64,000 nt of DNA from Marinobacter sp. AC-23 (GTDB taxonomy: Bacteria; Pseudomonadota; Gammaproteobacteria; Pseudomonadales; Oleiphilaceae). The stretch covers positions 1-64,000 of the forward strand of contig NZ_MBPP01000044.1 in NCBI RefSeq assembly GCF_001858325.1. The letters run 5' to 3'. Positions 16,046-25,378 of this stretch are shown one piece after another. Under the pieces are notes generated by a model that ran no database searches, was not told the origin of the DNA, and saw only the letters and a list, made by a program, of their open reading frames with translations. The position numbers and the translations under genes are program-made. Within the stretch, counting starts at the first letter, position 1; the number at the start of each line of letters is the position of its first letter.

Positions 16046-17650
16046 TTAACCCTCTGCCGCACGGCCCTTCTGGGGAAAGAGTCCCCGGGGGCGTTTCTGA
16101 ATGAACAGGATGATGAAAACCAGCACCATGATCTTGGCGAGTACTGCACCGGCCCAAGGTTCCAGAAGCTGGTTGATGGTGCCCAGCGTCATACCCGCCA
16201 GCAGGGTGCCCCAGAGGTTACCCACGCCGCCGAACACCACCACCATGAAGGAATCGATGATGTAGGCCTGGCCCAGGTTGGGCCCGACATTGGTGATCTG
16301 CGAGAGTGCAACACCGGCCAGGCCGGCGACGCCGGAACCAAGCGCGAAGGTGAGGATGTCCACTTTCGTAGCCTTGATACCCATGGAGCGGGCCATGGCT
16401 CGATTCTGGGTCACTGCGCGCACTTCCAGCCCAAGGCGGGTCTTGCGCATGATCAGCATCAGGCCCGCGAACACCACCAGCGCAAAGCCGATCACGTACA
16501 GGCGGTTAAGTGTTAAAGACAGTGCTTCGTTGATCATCACCGAGCCGCTCATCCAGTCCGGCGTGATCACGGTGCGATTGAGCGGGGAGATCACGGTGCG
16601 CACAAGCTGCTGCAGAATCAGGCTGACACCGAAGGTGGCCAGCAGGGTTTCCAGCGGTCGGCCTTTCAGGTGCTGGATCACGGTGCGCTCTATCGCGATG
16701 CCCGCCAGTGCCGCCACCAGAAAACCTGCAGGGATGGACAGGATCAATGCCAGGCCGGGCTGGCCCGGCAGCAATTGCTGCATGCCCCAAGTGGTATAGG
16801 CACCCAGCATGATCAGTTCGCCATGGGCCATGTTGATGACGCCCATCACGCCGAAGGTGATGGCAAGGCCAATGGCGGCCAGCATCAGTACCGAGCCGAG
16901 CGACAATCCGAAGTACAGAGTCTCAGCCGCGCGGTTCAATTTCAGCTTCTGTTCGATGCTTGCCATGGCTTTAGTGGCTGCGGCTACCAGCGCGGCATCG
17001 TCGCTACGCATGGCTTGTTGCAGGGCAGCGCGGGCTTGTGAGTTGAGGCTGCCGGAGAGGGTCGCTACAGCAGCAACATCGCCCTGCTCTTCCACTTGAT
17101 AAATAGCCAGGGCTTCGGTGAGTGCCGCCCGAACAGAGTCGCTCTTTTCGTCGCTCATCAATTCCGGTAGTCGCTCGGCGAGAACGCCATCCACGCTGCC
17201 TTTGAGGGCGCGGGCGGCAGTTAACCGGTTGTGCTCTTCAGGGCTCTTCAGATCAAGCACCGAGAGAATGCTTTCAAGTTCATTGCGCAGTGCGTTGTTA
17301 ACACGAACGGTGTCTATGTCGCGGCGGGAAATTTCACCGAGGTTTTCGCCGGTGAGTGCGCTTTCCACAGTCCAGTCACGGCCCCGGTTTTCCAGCACAA
17401 TAATGAATTGCCCGCTGGATTCGATGCGGCCCAGTTTATTGCTGGCGAAAGATTCGAGCCAGCCTCGGGCGCGCTCATCGCCACTACCGGCGATCTGGTT
17501 GACCACCTCTTTCTTTTCCGCAAACGAAGATTCTGCCAGAGAGGTAAGCAACTGCTGCGCTTCCGAATCGTCTACCTGAGCCTGCACAAGGCCGGGGTAT
17601 AGCACGAAGACTGTTAGCAGCAGATGGCTGAGCAATCGGAAGATGCCCAT
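16046..17650 (-). CDS. urtB: Urea ABC transporter permease UrtB with N-terminal extension
   Basis: 534 residues. A signal-like segment (residues 1-24) is followed by about 210 mostly helical residues, then the LivH-type permease with GVMGVINMAHGELIMLGAYTTW and VTQNRAMARSMGIKATKVD. Proteobacterial UrtB proteins often have such an N-terminal extension, probably periplasmic; its role is unknown. A hairpin in the 107-base gap after urtA may lower expression of urtB relative to the binding protein. Confidence 0.94.
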   Translation of the reverse strand: MGIFRLLSHLLLTVFVLYPGLVQAQVDDSEAQQLLTSLAESSFAEKKEVVNQIAGSGDERARGWLESFASNKLGRIESSGQFIIVLENRGRDWTVESALTGENLGEISRRDIDTVRVNNALRNELESILSVLDLKSPEEHNRLTAARALKGSVDGVLAERLPELMSDEKSDSVRAALTEALAIYQVEEQGDVAAVATLSGSLNSQARAALQQAMRSDDAALVAAATKAMASIEQKLKLNRAAETLYFGLSLGSVLMLAAIGLAITFGVMGVINMAHGELIMLGAYTTWGMQQLLPGQPGLALILSIPAGFLVAALAGIAIERTVIQHLKGRPLETLLATFGVSLILQQLVRTVISPLNRTVITPDWMSGSVMINEALSLTLNRLYVIGFALVVFAGLMLIMRKTRLGLEVRAVTQNRAMARSMGIKATKVDILTFALGSGVAGLAGVALSQITNVGPNLGQAYIIDSFMVVVFGGVGNLWGTLLAGMTLGTINQLLEPWAGAVLAKIMVLVFIILFIQKRPRGLFPQKGRAAEG

Positions 17651-17707
17651 GTTTGTGTCCTGTCCTGATGAATAAGGGGGCTGTAAGTTAAAACGCTGTT
17701 CGAGAAA

Positions 17708-17733
17708 ACGGGCGAGGATCAGACCTCGCCCGT
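17708..17733 (-). terminator. Hairpin between urtA and urtB (partial terminator or mRNA stabiliser)
   Basis: A perfect 10-bp stem (ACGGGCGAGG and its complement) with a 6-base loop. In the direction of urtA transcription it is followed by TTTTC, a short U-run. Binding-protein genes of ABC operons commonly have such a structure, which raises their share of transcript. Confidence 0.65.
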
Positions 17734-17757
17734 ATCACGGTGCAGACCGCTTAAACC

Positions 17758-19056
17758 TTACTCAGCAGCGACTTTCGCCTGGCCACCGCAGGTACCGGAA
17801 ACCACATTGAAGTTTCCGCAGAACAGCGGCTTGCGCCAGTCACTGATCAGATCTTTGGAACCCGGCAGGAAATCAGACCAGGCGTCGCCCGCCACGGTAG
17901 ACGGCGTTTCCCAGACCACGGAGAACTGGCCGTTGTCCTGAATCTCGCCGATCAGCACGGGCTTGGTGATGTGATGGTTCGGCATCATGGTGGCGTAACC
18001 ACCGGTGAGGTTGGGAACGGAAACGCCGATGATGGCGTCTTTCACGGCGTCTACATCCGCCGTGCCGGCCTTCTTGACCGCCTCAATGTACATATTGAAG
18101 CCGATGTAGTGCGCTTCCATGGGGTCGTTGGTAACGGCATCTTCGTTGTCGGAATAGGCAGCCCAGGCATCGATGAAATCGTAGTTGGCGTCACTCTCCA
18201 CACTCATGAAGTAGTTCCAGGCCGCCAGATGCCCCACCAGAGGGCCAGTGTCTATGCCAGACAGTTCTTGCTCACCTACGGAGAAGGCAACCACCGGGAT
18301 GTCGGCGGCCTCGATACCCTGGTTGCCCAGTTCTCGGTAGAACGGCACGTTTGCATCACCGTTGATGGTTGAAACCACAGCGGTTTTCTTACCTGCACTA
18401 CCAAACGCCTTGATGTCGGAAACGATGGCCTGCCAGTTGGAATGACCAAACGGCGTGTAGTTGATCATGATGTCGGCAGCGGCCACGCCTTTGTCCTTGA
18501 GGTAGGTCTCGAGGATCTTGTTGGTGGTGCGCGGGTAGACGTAGTCGGTACCTGCCAGAACCCAGCGCTCAACGCCGATGTCGTTCATCAGGTAATCAAC
18601 CGCCGGGATCGCCTGCTGATTGGGCGCTGCACCGGTATAGAACACGTTCTCGGAGGATTCTTCACCCTCGTACTGAACCGGGTAAAACAACAAGCCGTTG
18701 AGTTCTTCTATCACCGGCAGTACGGATTTACGGGAAACCGAGGTCCAGTTGCCGAAGATCACGTCGACTTTTTCTTTTGCCAGCAGCTCACGGGCCTTTT
18801 CGGCAAACAGCGGCCAGTTGGAGGCAGGATCCACAACAACCGGTTCAAGCTGACGACCCAGCACTCCGCCGGCTTCGTTCTGCTTTTCGATCAGCATCAG
18901 CATAGTGTCTTTCAGGGTGGATTCACTGATCGCCATGGTGCCGGAGAGGGAGTGCAGAATGCCGACCTTGATAGGATCTTCCGCTGCAACGGAGTTGAAA
19001 GAGATGGAAAGTGCCAGTGCAGAGAGGCTTAGTTTCACGTGTTTACTGATGCTCAT
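17758..19056 (-). CDS. urtA: Urea-binding protein UrtA
   Basis: 432 residues with a signal peptide cleaved after SVAA (residue 25). The mature start, EDPIKVGILHSLSGTMAISE, is the UrtA hallmark; ANWPLF-like and FYPVQYEGEESSENVFYTGAAPNQQ segments follow. It binds urea in the periplasm for UrtBCDE. AAGGA lies 7 bases before the ATG. It is the promoter-proximal gene of an operon running to hupE, and a sigma-54-like promoter lies 59-74 bases upstream. Confidence 0.96.
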   Translation of the reverse strand: MSISKHVKLSLSALALSISFNSVAAEDPIKVGILHSLSGTMAISESTLKDTMLMLIEKQNEAGGVLGRQLEPVVVDPASNWPLFAEKARELLAKEKVDVIFGNWTSVSRKSVLPVIEELNGLLFYPVQYEGEESSENVFYTGAAPNQQAIPAVDYLMNDIGVERWVLAGTDYVYPRTTNKILETYLKDKGVAAADIMINYTPFGHSNWQAIVSDIKAFGSAGKKTAVVSTINGDANVPFYRELGNQGIEAADIPVVAFSVGEQELSGIDTGPLVGHLAAWNYFMSVESDANYDFIDAWAAYSDNEDAVTNDPMEAHYIGFNMYIEAVKKAGTADVDAVKDAIIGVSVPNLTGGYATMMPNHHITKPVLIGEIQDNGQFSVVWETPSTVAGDAWSDFLPGSKDLISDWRKPLFCGNFNVVSGTCGGQAKVAAE

Positions 19057-19114
19057 TTCATCGTCCTTTGCATTCTAGTGGGTTGTGCAGTTCGTCAGCA
19101 ACGCAAGCCTCCTG

Positions 19115-19130
19115 TGCATGAGCTGTTCCA
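19115..19130 (-). promoter_or_regulatory. Sigma-54-type promoter for the urt-ure operon
   Basis: The minus strand reads TGGAACAGCTCATGCA. It keeps the invariant GG and GC dinucleotides with exactly 10 bases between them, and the flanking T-GG-A-C and TGCA of the -24/-12 consensus. Urea uptake operons are classically activated by NtrC under nitrogen limitation, so position and type agree. I could not identify NtrC half-sites with confidence. Confidence 0.55.
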
Positions 19131-19432
19131 GACTTATAAAAGTTGTTTATTTATCAGACTCTTACTTTGAAAACATGAATCAGTACACGGCTCCGAAGCT
19201 TCAGCTTCGGACCTAAAAGCGTGCAGCGGAAACCAGCCTGCTCAGTTATGGTGCGGTCAGGCACAAGGTGGTGGTGGAAAGTGACGGCAGGAACAGGCCC
19301 GACCCCAACCCTCCTTGCAGATTGCTGAACATAAACCATTGGCATAACATGCAGGCAAAGGGTTCCCTCCCACTATTAGCAAAAATGCATTCTTTTGAAT
19401 GCACTATCCCTTAGCCATCAAGGAAAATTACA
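19131..19432. other. Intergenic region between urtA and the TRAP operon
   Basis: No gene is supported; a 63-codon minus-strand frame has no motif. A short hairpin, TCCGAAGCT with its complement, lies at 19192-19211. A 7-bp inverted repeat, TGCATTC-TTTT-GAATGCA, lies at 19386-19403, thirty bases before the TRAP start codon, and could be an operator for the LysR-type protein or another regulator. Confidence 0.4.
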
Positions 19433-20427
19433 ATGAAAAAACTCGCTTTGAATGCGCTTACGCTCGGCATCTCCCTGGCTTTCGCCAGCACCGCTTTTGC
19501 ATCCGACTTTACCGATATGGATCCAGTCACTCTGCGCCTGGCACATGTGTCAATGAGCAAGATGGTTTTCATATTGCCGCCGTAAAATTCCAGGATTTGG
19601 TCGCAGAGCGTACCGAGGGTGCGGTGAGCATAGAGCTGTATCCCAACGCCTCGCTGGGTGATGAGCGCACCCTGCTGGAAGGCATGCAGATTGGCACCGT
19701 CGATATGGGGGTGATCACTAACGGCCCTGTGGCGAATTTTGTTGAAGAAATGGCGGTTTTTGAGCTGCCGTTTTTGTTTCCTTCACCGCAAGCAGCATAC
19801 GATGTGCTTGATGGGCCCATTGGCCAGGAACTGCTCGACAAGCTCTCCGAAGTTAACCTGAAAGGCCTGGCCTATGCCGAGCGCGGCTTTCGCAACCTGA
19901 CCAACAGCGAGCGCCCGGTCAACTCACCAGAAGACATGGACGGCCTGCGCATTCGCGTGATGGAAAACCCGGTGTATGTGGATACCTTCCGTGCGTTAGG
20001 CGCCAACGCCATTCCAATGGCGTGGACCGAAGCCCTAACCGCCATGCAGCAAGGCACCATTGATGGGCAGGAAAACCCGGTGAATGTGGTTCACTCCTTT
20101 AAGCTTAACGAAACCCAGAACTACATGACCCTCTCGCGGCATACCTATGCCCCGGCCATATTCGTTATGGGTATGCCAGCCTGGTCCAAACTGCCGGAAG
20201 CCGCTCAGGAGGTGGTAACCCAAGCCGCCCAGGAAGCCGCCGAGTATGAGCGTAAAATAAACGCCGAGATGGCATCCGAGCAACTGGCCGAGCTGCGCGA
20301 AGCCGGCATGCAGATCAACGACAACCCGGATATCGAAGCCTTCCAGGCGGCCGTAGCACCGGTATACGAGCAGTACGGAAAACAGTTCGGTGATTACTTG
20401 CCGCGCATTCAGGAGGCGCTCAAGTAA
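19433..20427 (+). pseudogene. dctP: TRAP transporter solute-binding protein DctP, one-base frameshift
   Basis: AAGGA precedes an ATG that opens a clear signal peptide (MKKLALNALTLGISLAFAST, then AFA). That frame stops after MSKMVFILPP. The rest continues in another frame from NEQDGFHIAAVKFQDL to the end, with GTVDMGVITNGPVANF, LKGLAYAERGFRNLTN and MAWTEALTAMQQGTIDGQENP, the TRAP carboxylate-binding motifs. One base lost at about 19546-19550 accounts for it, and the restored protein has 331 residues, the normal size. DctP captures C4-dicarboxylates or similar acids in the periplasm. The intact dctQ and dctM that follow suggest the gene is really functional. Confidence 0.85.
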
Positions 20428-20946
20428 GTGGGCTCAGCTACCCAATCGTTGTTGAAACCGCTAAAACGAATTGAGCGCGGGCTGGATGCAATCATCCAGC
20501 CCGCAGTCTTTGCGGCCATGGCGGCGCTGATTGGGGTGATCACCCTGCAGATTGTCTCCCGCGTGCTATTCAGCGCAGTTGGCTGGACCGAAGAGGTCGC
20601 TCGTTTTCTGCTGGTGTGGATCACCTTTTTGGCAGCCACCCTGGCTTTTCAGCGTGGCCGGCATATTGCCGTGACCTTTGCCGTGGACGCCTTACCCGTG
20701 CGCCTACGGCAAGTGGCACGCATTGCCGCCACTCTGGCGGTGTTAGCCTTCATGGTGGCCTTGGTGGTGATCGGCTATCGCTATATGCAAGTGCAAAGCT
20801 TTCAAAAATCTGCATCCCTACGGGTCTCCATGACCTACGTTTACGCCATTATTCCGTTTACCGCAGCCGTGATGAGCTGGTATGCCCTGGTTGATCTGCT
20901 AGAGCTGCTGCTGGATGGCGAACGCGTTGAGGATTCCGCCCCATGA
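20428..20946 (+). CDS. dctQ: TRAP transporter small permease DctQ
   Basis: 172 residues with four membrane segments and the DctQ features QIVSRVLFSAVGWTEEVARFLLVWITFLAA and RGRHIAV. It starts at a GTG directly after the dctP stop, with AGGAGG 11 bases upstream. It forms the small subunit of the sodium-driven TRAP permease. It ends in ATGA overlapping dctM. Confidence 0.92.
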   Translation: MGSATQSLLKPLKRIERGLDAIIQPAVFAAMAALIGVITLQIVSRVLFSAVGWTEEVARFLLVWITFLAATLAFQRGRHIAVTFAVDALPVRLRQVARIAATLAVLAFMVALVVIGYRYMQVQSFQKSASLRVSMTYVYAIIPFTAAVMSWYALVDLLELLLDGERVEDSAP

Positions 20947-22202
20947 CGCTGTTACTGTTCGGGCTGTTCTTCGGGCTCATGCTGCTGGGCGTACCTATTG
21001 CCCTGGCGATAGGGGCCAGCACCATGGTCGCCCTAAGCCAGGCTGGCGTGCCGCTTATGGTGGTTACCCAGCAGATGTTTCAGGGCATCAATTCCTTTGC
21101 CCTGGTGGCTATCCCCATGTTCATTCTTGCCGGCGATCTGATGGCCCAAGGCAAGGTGAGCGAGAGGCTGGTCAACTTCGCTGACTCTCTGTTCGGCTTT
21201 CTACGGGGCGGTTTATCGCTGGTCTCCGTGATGGCGGGGATGTTCTTCGCGGCGATTTCAGGCTCGGGAGCTGCGACCACGGCAGCAGTTGGCTCAAGCC
21301 TGGTGCCAGAATTACGCAAGAAAGGCTACGATCCGGCATCTGCCGCCAGCTTGATTGCGGCAAGCGGCACCCTGGGCGTGGTGATTCCACCTTCCGTGCC
21401 CATGATTATCTATGCCGTAATTGCCCAGCAATCGGTAACCGAGCTGTTCCTGAACGGCTTTTTGCCGGGGCTGGCCATGGGGCTGGGGTTGATGGCGATT
21501 GCCATTATGCAAGCCTACAAGCGCCAGTACCCTAAAGGCACACCGCTTTCTCTAAGCACCATCTGGCGCACGCTGAAAAGCGCCAGCTGGGGATTGATGA
21601 CGCCGGTAATCATTCTGGGGGGGATATTTTCGGGTATCTTCACGCCCAGTGAGGCGGCTGTGGTGGCGGTCAATTACGCGCTGCTGGTCTCGCTGTTCAT
21701 TTACCGGGATCTCAAGCTGCCCGACGTGTATCGCATCCTGATTCGCTCGGCGATTACCACCTCCGTGATCATGCTGGTCATCGCCACGTCGGCGGTGCTG
21801 AGCTGGACGCTTTCCAGTTGGCAGGTGCCCGGCGCCATTGCACAAGCCGTGCTGTCTATCTCCACCAACCCTTACGTCATCATGCTGCTGGTGGTTGGAA
21901 TAATCCTGCTGACCGGTGTATTCATCGAAACCGCCAGCGCCTTGATTATTCTAACGCCCGTTTTGCTGCCCCTGGTGCTTCAGCTGGGAATCGACCCCAT
22001 TCACTTTGGCTTGATTATCGTGGTGGGGCTGGCGATTGGCATGATCACCCCGCCGGTGGCGATCAACCTCTATGTGGCTTCCTCAATCACACAGCTGCCA
22101 CTGGAGCGCATCACCCGGGCTATCGTTCCCTACTTGCTGACATTGATCAGCGTGCTGCTGTTGATCGTGTATGTACCGATTATTGCCGGCTGGTCAGGGT
22201 GA
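20943..22202 (+). CDS. dctM: TRAP transporter large permease DctM
   Basis: 419 residues, about twelve hydrophobic segments. FAAISGSGAATTAAVGSSLVPELRKKGYDPASAASLIAASG and IPPSVPMIIYA are the DctM signatures, and GMITPPVAINLYVAS repeats the pattern near the C-terminus. The substrate is set by DctP and cannot be read here. The 3' end meets the LysR gene tail to tail with a 32-base gap and no obvious terminator. Confidence 0.95.
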   Translation: MTLLLFGLFFGLMLLGVPIALAIGASTMVALSQAGVPLMVVTQQMFQGINSFALVAIPMFILAGDLMAQGKVSERLVNFADSLFGFLRGGLSLVSVMAGMFFAAISGSGAATTAAVGSSLVPELRKKGYDPASAASLIAASGTLGVVIPPSVPMIIYAVIAQQSVTELFLNGFLPGLAMGLGLMAIAIMQAYKRQYPKGTPLSLSTIWRTLKSASWGLMTPVIILGGIFSGIFTPSEAAVVAVNYALLVSLFIYRDLKLPDVYRILIRSAITTSVIMLVIATSAVLSWTLSSWQVPGAIAQAVLSISTNPYVIMLLVVGIILLTGVFIETASALIILTPVLLPLVLQLGIDPIHFGLIIVVGLAIGMITPPVAINLYVASSITQLPLERITRAIVPYLLTLISVLLLIVYVPIIAGWSG

Positions 22203-22234
22203 CCTCGTCTTTAGGCAGCAGGATTGACAAAGAA

Positions 22235-23155
22235 TCAAGGCGACTCTTTTTTCTCTACGCCGTACGCGTCCGTGGCCTGCATTTCACTGATTATCCACTC
22301 TTTGAAGGCCTTCATACCCGACGTCAACGGACGGTACTTCTGATAAACCAGATAAAAAGCTTTCCGGGTATCAAGCGGAATATCGAACGGCACCACCAGG
22401 TTCCCGGAACTGATCTCCCTGGACGTCAGCGTGGGGTCTGCAAGCGCAACGCCCAGGTTTTCCTGCGCTGCAGCCGTGGTTAGTTGGCCGCTGGACAGCT
22501 GAAGGCTGTTCTGGGGCGTAACAAACTCCGCTTCGGCCAGTTGTAACCAGCTATCCCATTCCCACTTACGTGTACTCACATAGATTAAGGTGTGATAGCG
22601 CAGGTCGCTCGGAACCAGCAAAGGGTAATCTCCCTCCAAAAGCTTCGGGCTACACACAGGCACAAGCCTTACCCTCTGCAGGAAGTAAACCTCGATGTCA
22701 TCCCATTCGCCGTTCCCATAGTAGACCGCCATATCCGTGTTCGTCTCATTGAAATCGAGCAACCCTAAAGAGGCGCTTATCTGCAGCTCAATATCCGGAT
22801 AGATTTCTCTGAAACGAGATATGCGCGGCATCAGCCACCGAATCAGAAAATTGGGCGCTACGCTGATTCGAACCACATTGGATTCTTTACTGGCTGACAG
22901 CCTGTGAGTGGCCATTTCGATTTCATCCAAAGCATGCCTGACAGACACCAGGTACTGCTCTCCGGGCGGCGTCAGCTCCACCTTTCGCTTGCTACGGCTG
23001 AACAGACTCACTCCCAAATATTCTTCAAGTGTTCTAATTTGGTGACTTACTGCAGACGCAGTTACAGCCAACTCGTCTCCAGCGGCTACAAAGCTGCCTT
23101 TGCGAGCGGATGCTTCAAACATTCTTAATGCATTCAGCGGGGGAAGACGACGCAT
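22235..23155 (-). CDS. LysR-family regulator, GcvA-like
   Basis: 306 residues. The N-terminal winged helix is RLPPLNALRMFEASARKGSFVAAGDELAVTASAVSHQIRTLEEYLGVSLFSR, the arrangement of the GcvA subgroup. The effector domain follows from about residue 90. I chose the ATG at 23155; upstream in-frame starts add hydrophobic residues foreign to the family. It converges on the TRAP operon and is likely its regulator. The gene upstream diverges. Confidence 0.88.
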   Translation of the reverse strand: MRRLPPLNALRMFEASARKGSFVAAGDELAVTASAVSHQIRTLEEYLGVSLFSRSKRKVELTPPGEQYLVSVRHALDEIEMATHRLSASKESNVVRISVAPNFLIRWLMPRISRFREIYPDIELQISASLGLLDFNETNTDMAVYYGNGEWDDIEVYFLQRVRLVPVCSPKLLEGDYPLLVPSDLRYHTLIYVSTRKWEWDSWLQLAEAEFVTPQNSLQLSSGQLTTAAAQENLGVALADPTLTSREISSGNLVVPFDIPLDTRKAFYLVYQKYRPLTSGMKAFKEWIISEMQATDAYGVEKKESP

Positions 23156-23282
23156 AAGTGTTACCACATACCATGAGGTTTTCTCATCATTGTGCTTAGA
23201 AAGGATCGCTTTTCCAAGCACAACGATCTCAGTAGCATAGATCACATAGAAATTGAGTGGTGCAACCAAGGAGAATAGCCCC

Positions 23283-23462
23283 ATGACTACAGAGCTCTCA
23301 AATACGCCTAGCATTGTCGAAATTCACGATCTTGTGGCACGTGCTAAAAAAGAACGCAACGAGTACATCGCGAAGCAGCTGAGCTCAGCGGCGGCAAAAC
23401 TCAACGCAGCATGTCGTTCAATGTTTGAGGTTGCAGCTTCCAAGCTGTCCCCGAGCCACTGA
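23283..23462 (+). CDS. Small helical protein, unknown function
   Basis: 59 residues, MTTELSNTPSIVEIHDLV and then a basic amphipathic helix (ARAKKERNEYIAKQL). AAGGAG lies 8 bases before the ATG, and a strong intrinsic terminator follows 60 bases after the stop, so it is a self-contained transcription unit and very probably real. The helix resembles those of small DUF1127/RSP_7527-type proteins, but I cannot assign a family. It diverges from the LysR gene. Confidence 0.65.
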   Translation: MTTELSNTPSIVEIHDLVARAKKERNEYIAKQLSSAAAKLNAACRSMFEVAASKLSPSH

Positions 23463-23522
23463 TACGTTCCCATTAGGAACTCGTTTCAGGCTCAACCCTA
23501 GCCGGCTTACCCTATTATCTTT

Positions 23523-23550
23523 GCCCTACGTGAAAGCGTAGGGCTTTTTT
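23523..23550 (+). terminator. Intrinsic terminator
   Basis: An 8-bp stem GCCCTACG with its complement, a 6-base loop and a run of six Ts. It ends the small gene upstream. Confidence 0.9.
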
Positions 23551-23569
23551 ATTTTCTCGGTCCAAACGT

Positions 23570-23788
23570 TTACACAAATGTTGATATATACAAACTTTCA
23601 ACCTTGTCTCTGGCCCACTGGGTTTTACGCAAAAACTTCAACGACGACTTGATAGACGGGTCATTTTTGAAGCATTTTATGTCGATTCTTTGAGCTAACC
23701 CTTCCCAGCCGTAGTGTTCCTGCAGGCGTGTTACCACTCGCTCAAGCGTAAGCCCGTGCAATGGATTGTTCGGTTGCTCATCATTCAT
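23570..23788 (-). CDS. VF530 / DUF2132 family small DNA-binding-like protein
   Basis: 72 residues, nearly all conserved family sequence: [29 protein letters not shown] and [18 protein letters not shown]. The VF530 family is common in marine gammaproteobacteria. Its fold is known to resemble helical DNA-binding proteins, but its function is not defined. It is a single gene with no partner on its strand. Confidence 0.9.
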   Translation of the reverse strand: MNDEQPNNPLHGLTLERVVTRLQEHYGWEGLAQRIDIKCFKNDPSIKSSLKFLRKTQWARDKVESLYISTFV

Positions 23789-23896
23789 GCTTTTAATACA
23801 CCGCTATTTATCTGCAGCACGGGGATCTGTGTGGCCCGGCTCGCAGTGGTTGGTAAATGGTTGCTTAGTAACCGCAAGGTAACGGATGCAAGCCTC

Positions 23897-24175
23897 CTAC
23901 TCCCTTGCCCTTTTTGCAAGCAGCTCGATGTCTCCGAGCCTCAACAGGTGGCACTCCCTGATAACTTTAATGGTTGGCTTCAAGGCGAAACAGATACTGC
24001 CAACCAGGAACAGCCAAGTGGCCTCATAAGTCGTGCTCTCGTTGAAGAACAGAACACTCCCAACAATGAACTGGAACGCCGCTGCGAAATCCACCAAAGT
24101 GAACAGCACCTCATAGATGGCATAAATCCGAACGTGTTTCTGAGAGGCCGACTTTAAGTCGGGGTCGAATAACAT
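23897..24175 (-). CDS. YrhK-domain small membrane protein
   Basis: 92 residues. Two hydrophobic segments, FAAAFQFIVGSVLFF and ATWLFLVGSICFALKPTIKVIRE, follow the YrhK pattern (IGSxLFF, then WLFLxGSxxFxxRP). I chose the ATG at 24175, with GGAG ten bases upstream; a start at 24247 would add a Cys-rich stretch not seen in the family. Function unknown; probably cytoplasmic-membrane. Confidence 0.65.
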   Translation of the reverse strand: MLFDPDLKSASQKHVRIYAIYEVLFTLVDFAAAFQFIVGSVLFFNESTTYEATWLFLVGSICFALKPTIKVIRECHLLRLGDIELLAKRARE

Positions 24176-24387
24176 TATCGAGCACTCCGTAAAAAGAGTT
24201 CTAAGGGCGAGTTTTGTGCATCCATAATACGCAAACTCAATGACCAACGGCTAGACGCGCATCCGCACTCCTCGGCGATATAGCTCTGTGATGTGCACTT
24301 CGAAGGTGTAGTTCAGTGTCCAGAGGGGTTTGATTACGATACAGTTTGGAAGTCCAAGAGAATCCCATCAACTCCAAGGAATTTATA

Positions 24388-25125
24388 ATGCTAAGTTCAT
24401 CGGAAGGTAAGAAGGTCCCCCAGGTTACGTTTCCCATTCGTCGTGACAACGAGTGGCAGTCGGTAACCAGCAACGAGTTATTTACCGATCAAACGGTTGT
24501 TGTGTTCGCCTTGCCGGGCGCGTTTACACCCACCTGTTCAAGCACGCATTTGCCGCGATATAACGAGCTGGCGCCGGTTTTCAAAGAGCTGGGCGTAGAC
24601 CGGGTAATCTGCCTGTCGGTGAACGATCCGTTCGTCATGCAGGCATGGGCGGAAGATCAGCACGCTGACAACATCGAGTTTATTCCCGACGGCAACGGCG
24701 ATTTTACCCGTGAAATCGGCATGCTGGTTAGCAAGAGCGACATAGGGTTTGGTGACCGCAGCTGGCGGTATTCGATGCTGGTCAAAAACGGCGTAATCGA
24801 GAAAATGTTCATTGAACCGGACAAGCCTGGCGACCCGTTTGAAGTATCAGATGCCGACACAATGCTTCATCACATCAAGCCAGATGTGACCTTGCCGGCA
24901 CGGGTGAGCCTATTCACCAAGCCCGGCTGCCCGCACTGTACTCGCGCCAAAACGCTGCTACAGAAAAAGGGCTACAAGTATGAAGAGATAACGCTGGGCG
25001 CCGCCGGCCTGTCATACAGTACGTTGCAGGCGGTAACGGGCCGAGGTACAACCCCTCAAATATTTATCGACGGCCAACTGATTGGTGGCGCCGATGAACT
25101 CGAAGCCTTGATGGCCAATCGATAA
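24388..25125 (+). CDS. Hybrid peroxiredoxin-glutaredoxin (Prx5-Grx)
   Basis: 245 residues in two domains. Residues 1-165 are a Prx5-type peroxiredoxin with peroxidatic Cys50 in PGAFTPTCSSTHLPRY. Residues 170-245 are a glutaredoxin with Cys181-Pro-His-Cys184 and TTPQIFIDGQLIGGADEL. Such hybrids reduce peroxides with glutathione without a separate reductant. AAGGA precedes the ATG at 24388; upstream in-frame codons have no ribosome site. A GC-rich hairpin follows the gene. Confidence 0.95.
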   Translation: MLSSSEGKKVPQVTFPIRRDNEWQSVTSNELFTDQTVVVFALPGAFTPTCSSTHLPRYNELAPVFKELGVDRVICLSVNDPFVMQAWAEDQHADNIEFIPDGNGDFTREIGMLVSKSDIGFGDRSWRYSMLVKNGVIEKMFIEPDKPGDPFEVSDADTMLHHIKPDVTLPARVSLFTKPGCPHCTRAKTLLQKKGYKYEEITLGAAGLSYSTLQAVTGRGTTPQIFIDGQLIGGADELEALMANR

Positions 25126-25144
25126 TCGTTTAGCCAAGCTAATC

Positions 25145-25172
25145 TGCGCCTGAACATGCCCGTTCAGGCGCA
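25145..25172 (+). terminator. Hairpin after the hybrid peroxiredoxin gene
   Basis: A perfect 11-bp stem TGCGCCTGAAC with its complement and a 6-base loop. No T-run follows, so termination would be weak or Rho-assisted. Confidence 0.55.
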
Positions 25173-25378
25173 CTGCTCTGATAACTCAGCCGTTACCCTT
25201 TGATACCCCATATGGGAAAATGGATTTTTCTGCTCATTATTTGCGCAACCGCATCCCCTGTGCTTGTATAAAACTGACAGGCCAGTTGGATGGCACAGCC
25301 TTTCACTCTCCTCCCGCAGCGGAGGGCCGCTATGTTCCGAGCGCTTCGGAACCACAGTTAAATGGAGTTGGCTTTGCT

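Noticed and set aside
19154..19345. 63-codon minus-strand frame upstream of urtA
   Set aside because: No motif or ribosome site; it overlaps the promoter region.
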